A stretch of DNA of 33,500 nt from Oleispira sp963933055 (GTDB lineage: Bacteria; Pseudomonadota; Gammaproteobacteria; Pseudomonadales; Oceanobacteraceae), in contig CAWVSY010000042.1 in the NCBI GenBank assembly GCA_963933055.1, positions 1 through 33,500 of the forward strand, in the 5' to 3' direction. Under the pieces are notes generated by a model. That model did not search any database and was not told where the DNA came from. It was given only the letters and a program-made list of their open reading frames with translations. The position numbers were made by a program, and so were the translations under genes. Below, one piece after another: positions 31,396-33,500 of the stretch. How positions within the stretch are numbered: position 1 is the first letter of the stretch; each line of letters begins with the position of its first letter.

Positions 31396-33500
31396 ATGGG
31401 TGAGTTAACCAAAGAAGTATTGCCAATTAACATTGAAGACGAGTTGAAATCGTCTTACCTTGATTATGCAATGAGTGTAATCGTTGGGCGTGCATTACCG
31501 GATGTGCGTGATGGCTTAAAACCTGTGCACAGACGCGTTCTTCATGCGATGAATGTACTGGGTAACGATTGGAATAAAGCCTATAAAAAGTCGGCCCGTG
31601 TGGTTGGGGACGTCATCGGTAAATATCACCCTCATGGTGATTCTGCGGTTTACGATACCATTGTGCGAATGGCACAAGACTTCTCTATGCGTTATACGCT
31701 GGTGGATGGTCAAGGTAACTTTGGTTCTGTCGATGGTGATTCTGCCGCCGCCATGCGTTATACCGAAATTCGTATGGATAAACTCAGTCATGAGTTATTA
31801 GCCGATATCGATAAAGAAACCGTGAACTTCGTACCCAACTACGATGGCACGGAAAAAATTCCAGAAGTTATGCCAACACGTGTGCCGAACCTATTGATTA
31901 ATGGTTCATCCGGTATTGCGGTAGGTATGGCAACGAACATTCCACCTCACAACCTGAGTGAAGTGGTGTCTGCTTGTTTGGCGTTGATTGATAATCCGAG
32001 CATGGATGTTGATCAATTGATGGAGCACATTCCAGGTCCGGATTTTCCAACGGGCGCATTCATTAATGGTCGTGAAGGCATTATTGAAGCGTATCGTACG
32101 GGTCGTGGTCGCATTCATATGCGTGCTCGTCACCACTTCGAAGAAAACGAAAAGAACGGCAAAGTATCGATTGTTTTCACTGAAATTCCTTATCAGTTAA
32201 ACAAAGCGCGCTTGATCGAAAAGATCGCCGATTTGGTTAAAGAAAAGAAAATTGAAGGCATTACTGAGCTGCGTGACGAATCTGATAAAGACGGTATGCG
32301 TATTGTTGTTGATTTACGTCGTGGCGAAATGCCAGAAGTAACGTTGAACAACTTGTTTGCTCAAACGGCTCTGCAGTCAGTATTCGGTATTAACGTGGTT
32401 GCTTTGATGGACGGTAAGCCGCAAACGTTGAACTTGAAGCAGATGCTTGAAGCCTTCGTTCGTCACCGTCGTGAAGTCGTAACGCGTCGTACAATTTATG
32501 AATTACGTAAAGCACGTGAACGTGGTCATTTATTGGAAGGCTTAGCGATTGCACTAAGTAATATCGATCCAATCATTGCCTTAATCAAAAAATCTCCGAC
32601 GGGTGCTGAAGCAAAAGAAGCATTAATCGCTACCCCTTGGTCTCCAGGTTCAGTAACAGGTTTCTTAGAGCGCGCTGGTGAAAATGCCTGTCGCCCAGAT
32701 GACCTAGGTGAAGAGTTTGGTATGCATAACGGCATGTACAATCTTTCGCCGCAGCAAGCTCAAGCCATTCTCGATTTACGTTTGCAAAAACTTACCGGTC
32801 TTGAACACGAGAAACTGATTGAAGAATATCAGTTGAAGTTGACTGAGATTAAAGGGCATCTGGATATTTTAGATTCTCCTGAATTGTTATTGGAGGTGAT
32901 TCGTGACGAATTAGCCGCCATTAAAGAAGAATACGGTGACGAACGTCGTACTGAAATCATAGCGAATAAGCGTGATTTGACCATGGCGGATTTGATTCCA
33001 GAAGAAGATTTAGTATTGACCATTTCTCATGGTGGTTATGCCAAAACTCAGCAGTTAGACGTGTATCAAGCTCAGCGTCGTGGTGGTAAAGGTAAATCGG
33101 CCGCATCGGTTAAAGATGACGATTATGTTGAACACCTAATGATTGCCAATAGCCATGATACGGTTTTATGTTTTACCGATGCCGGTAAAGTATTTTGGCT
33201 GAAAGTTTATGACATCCCTCAGGCGAGTCGTAATGCCAAAGGTCGTCCCATGGTGAATGTGGTTAATTTAGGTGACGAAGAACGTATTACTGCGATCTTG
33301 CCATTACCTGAGTTTACTGGTGAAGAATTTATCTTTATGGCGACCTCTATGGGGACTGTGAAAAAAACCAGTTTAGAACACTTCCAGCGTCCACGTTCAA
33401 GCGGCTTGATTGCCTGCGAATTGGATGAGGGAGATCACTTGATTGGCGTTGCAATTACTGACGGCACGAAAGATATTTTATTGCTGACTGATGCCGGTAA
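31396..33500 (+). CDS. gyrA: DNA gyrase subunit A (partial)
   Basis: Introduces negative supercoils into DNA together with GyrB. The window holds the first 701 codons; the gene is cut by the end. Residue numbering matches E. coli GyrA exactly: Ser83 and Asp87 of the quinolone-resistance region are wild type (HPHGDSAVYD), the catalytic Tyr122 is in AMRYTE, and the GyrA box QRRGGKG begins at residue 560, which separates it from ParC. ATG at 31396; the leader contains an extended -10 promoter about 100 bases upstream. Next to mtaD-ubiG-mupP-yciK, as in Pseudomonas. Confidence 0.98.
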   Translation, partial: MGELTKEVLPINIEDELKSSYLDYAMSVIVGRALPDVRDGLKPVHRRVLHAMNVLGNDWNKAYKKSARVVGDVIGKYHPHGDSAVYDTIVRMAQDFSMRYTLVDGQGNFGSVDGDSAAAMRYTEIRMDKLSHELLADIDKETVNFVPNYDGTEKIPEVMPTRVPNLLINGSSGIAVGMATNIPPHNLSEVVSACLALIDNPSMDVDQLMEHIPGPDFPTGAFINGREGIIEAYRTGRGRIHMRARHHFEENEKNGKVSIVFTEIPYQLNKARLIEKIADLVKEKKIEGITELRDESDKDGMRIVVDLRRGEMPEVTLNNLFAQTALQSVFGINVVALMDGKPQTLNLKQMLEAFVRHRREVVTRRTIYELRKARERGHLLEGLAIALSNIDPIIALIKKSPTGAEAKEALIATPWSPGSVTGFLERAGENACRPDDLGEEFGMHNGMYNLSPQQAQAILDLRLQKLTGLEHEKLIEEYQLKLTEIKGHLDILDSPELLLEVIRDELAAIKEEYGDERRTEIIANKRDLTMADLIPEEDLVLTISHGGYAKTQQLDVYQAQRRGGKGKSAASVKDDDYVEHLMIANSHDTVLCFTDAGKVFWLKVYDIPQASRNAKGRPMVNVVNLGDEERITAILPLPEFTGEEFIFMATSMGTVKKTSLEHFQRPRSSGLIACELDEGDHLIGVAITDGTKDILLLTDAG

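Noticed and set aside
31396..31700. Quinolone-resistance change in gyrA
   Set aside because: Ser83 and Asp87 are both wild type, so there is no sign of resistance in the part seen.
1..33500. Defence system, prophage, integron or CRISPR array
   Set aside because: No integrase, transposase, Cas, restriction or toxin-antitoxin genes and no spaced direct repeats were found; gene order matches conserved gammaproteobacterial core segments.

Overview
The window looks like core chromosome of a free-living, moderately AT-rich marine gammaproteobacterium. The combination of a class I PHA synthase with phasin, TIGR04211-type SH3 and DUF4892 proteins, and the linkage yciK-mupP-ubiG-mtaD-gyrA and trpS-scpA-scpB-rluB points to the Oceanospirillales/Pseudomonadales side (an Oleispira/Bermanella/Thalassolituus-like organism is my inference). 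I see no insertion sequence, prophage, CRISPR array, tRNA or rRNA, and no evidence of a transferred island; almost every gene has an orthologue in known families.

Layout. 1-2011 (+): RNase II, convergent with a DUF885 lipoprotein (-). 4009-4839 (-): tRNA acp-uridine transferase (DTW) and a zinc ribbon protein, divergent from 4882-9467 (+): DUF4892 protein, prmB, aroC and an HcaT-like MFS carrier. 9528-12492 (+): a polyhydroxyalkanoate (PHA) granule locus, with a DUF6489-like small protein, a phasin and class I phaC. 12690-13701 (+): three small genes, one of the YheU family. 13715-18594 (-): mnmC, periplasmic cyclophilin, a double PilJ-N-domain exported protein, an SH3/coiled-coil membrane protein and a YciI protein. 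18716-25926 (+): rnm, sstT, a YciO-family gene, then the tightly packed trpS-scpA-scpB and rluB. 26012-31121 (-): a diguanylate cyclase, then yciK, mupP, ubiG and mtaD (reading right to left: mtaD-ubiG-mupP-yciK). 31396 to the end (+): gyrA, cut by the window edge.

How it works together. Most genes serve translation and RNA quality (prmB, mnmC, tapT, trpS, rluB, rnb, rnm), chromosome segregation and topology (scpAB, gyrA), aromatic and ubiquinone biosynthesis (aroC, ubiG), cell-wall recycling and nucleoside salvage (mupP, mtaD), and carbon storage (phaC locus).

The unusual content lies between the genes. Several non-coding stretches show RNA-like structure: a 116-nt element closed by an 18-bp helix upstream of aroC, with a strong unpartnered Shine-Dalgarno-like site inside; hairpins that cover the ribosome-binding sites of sstT and the cyclophilin gene; a structured 384-bp gap before the phasin gene; and a perfect operator-like palindrome before trpS. 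In-frame 15-18 bp tandem duplications appear in scpA, mtaD and ubiG. These structures were found by eye and have not been folded or compared with other genomes.
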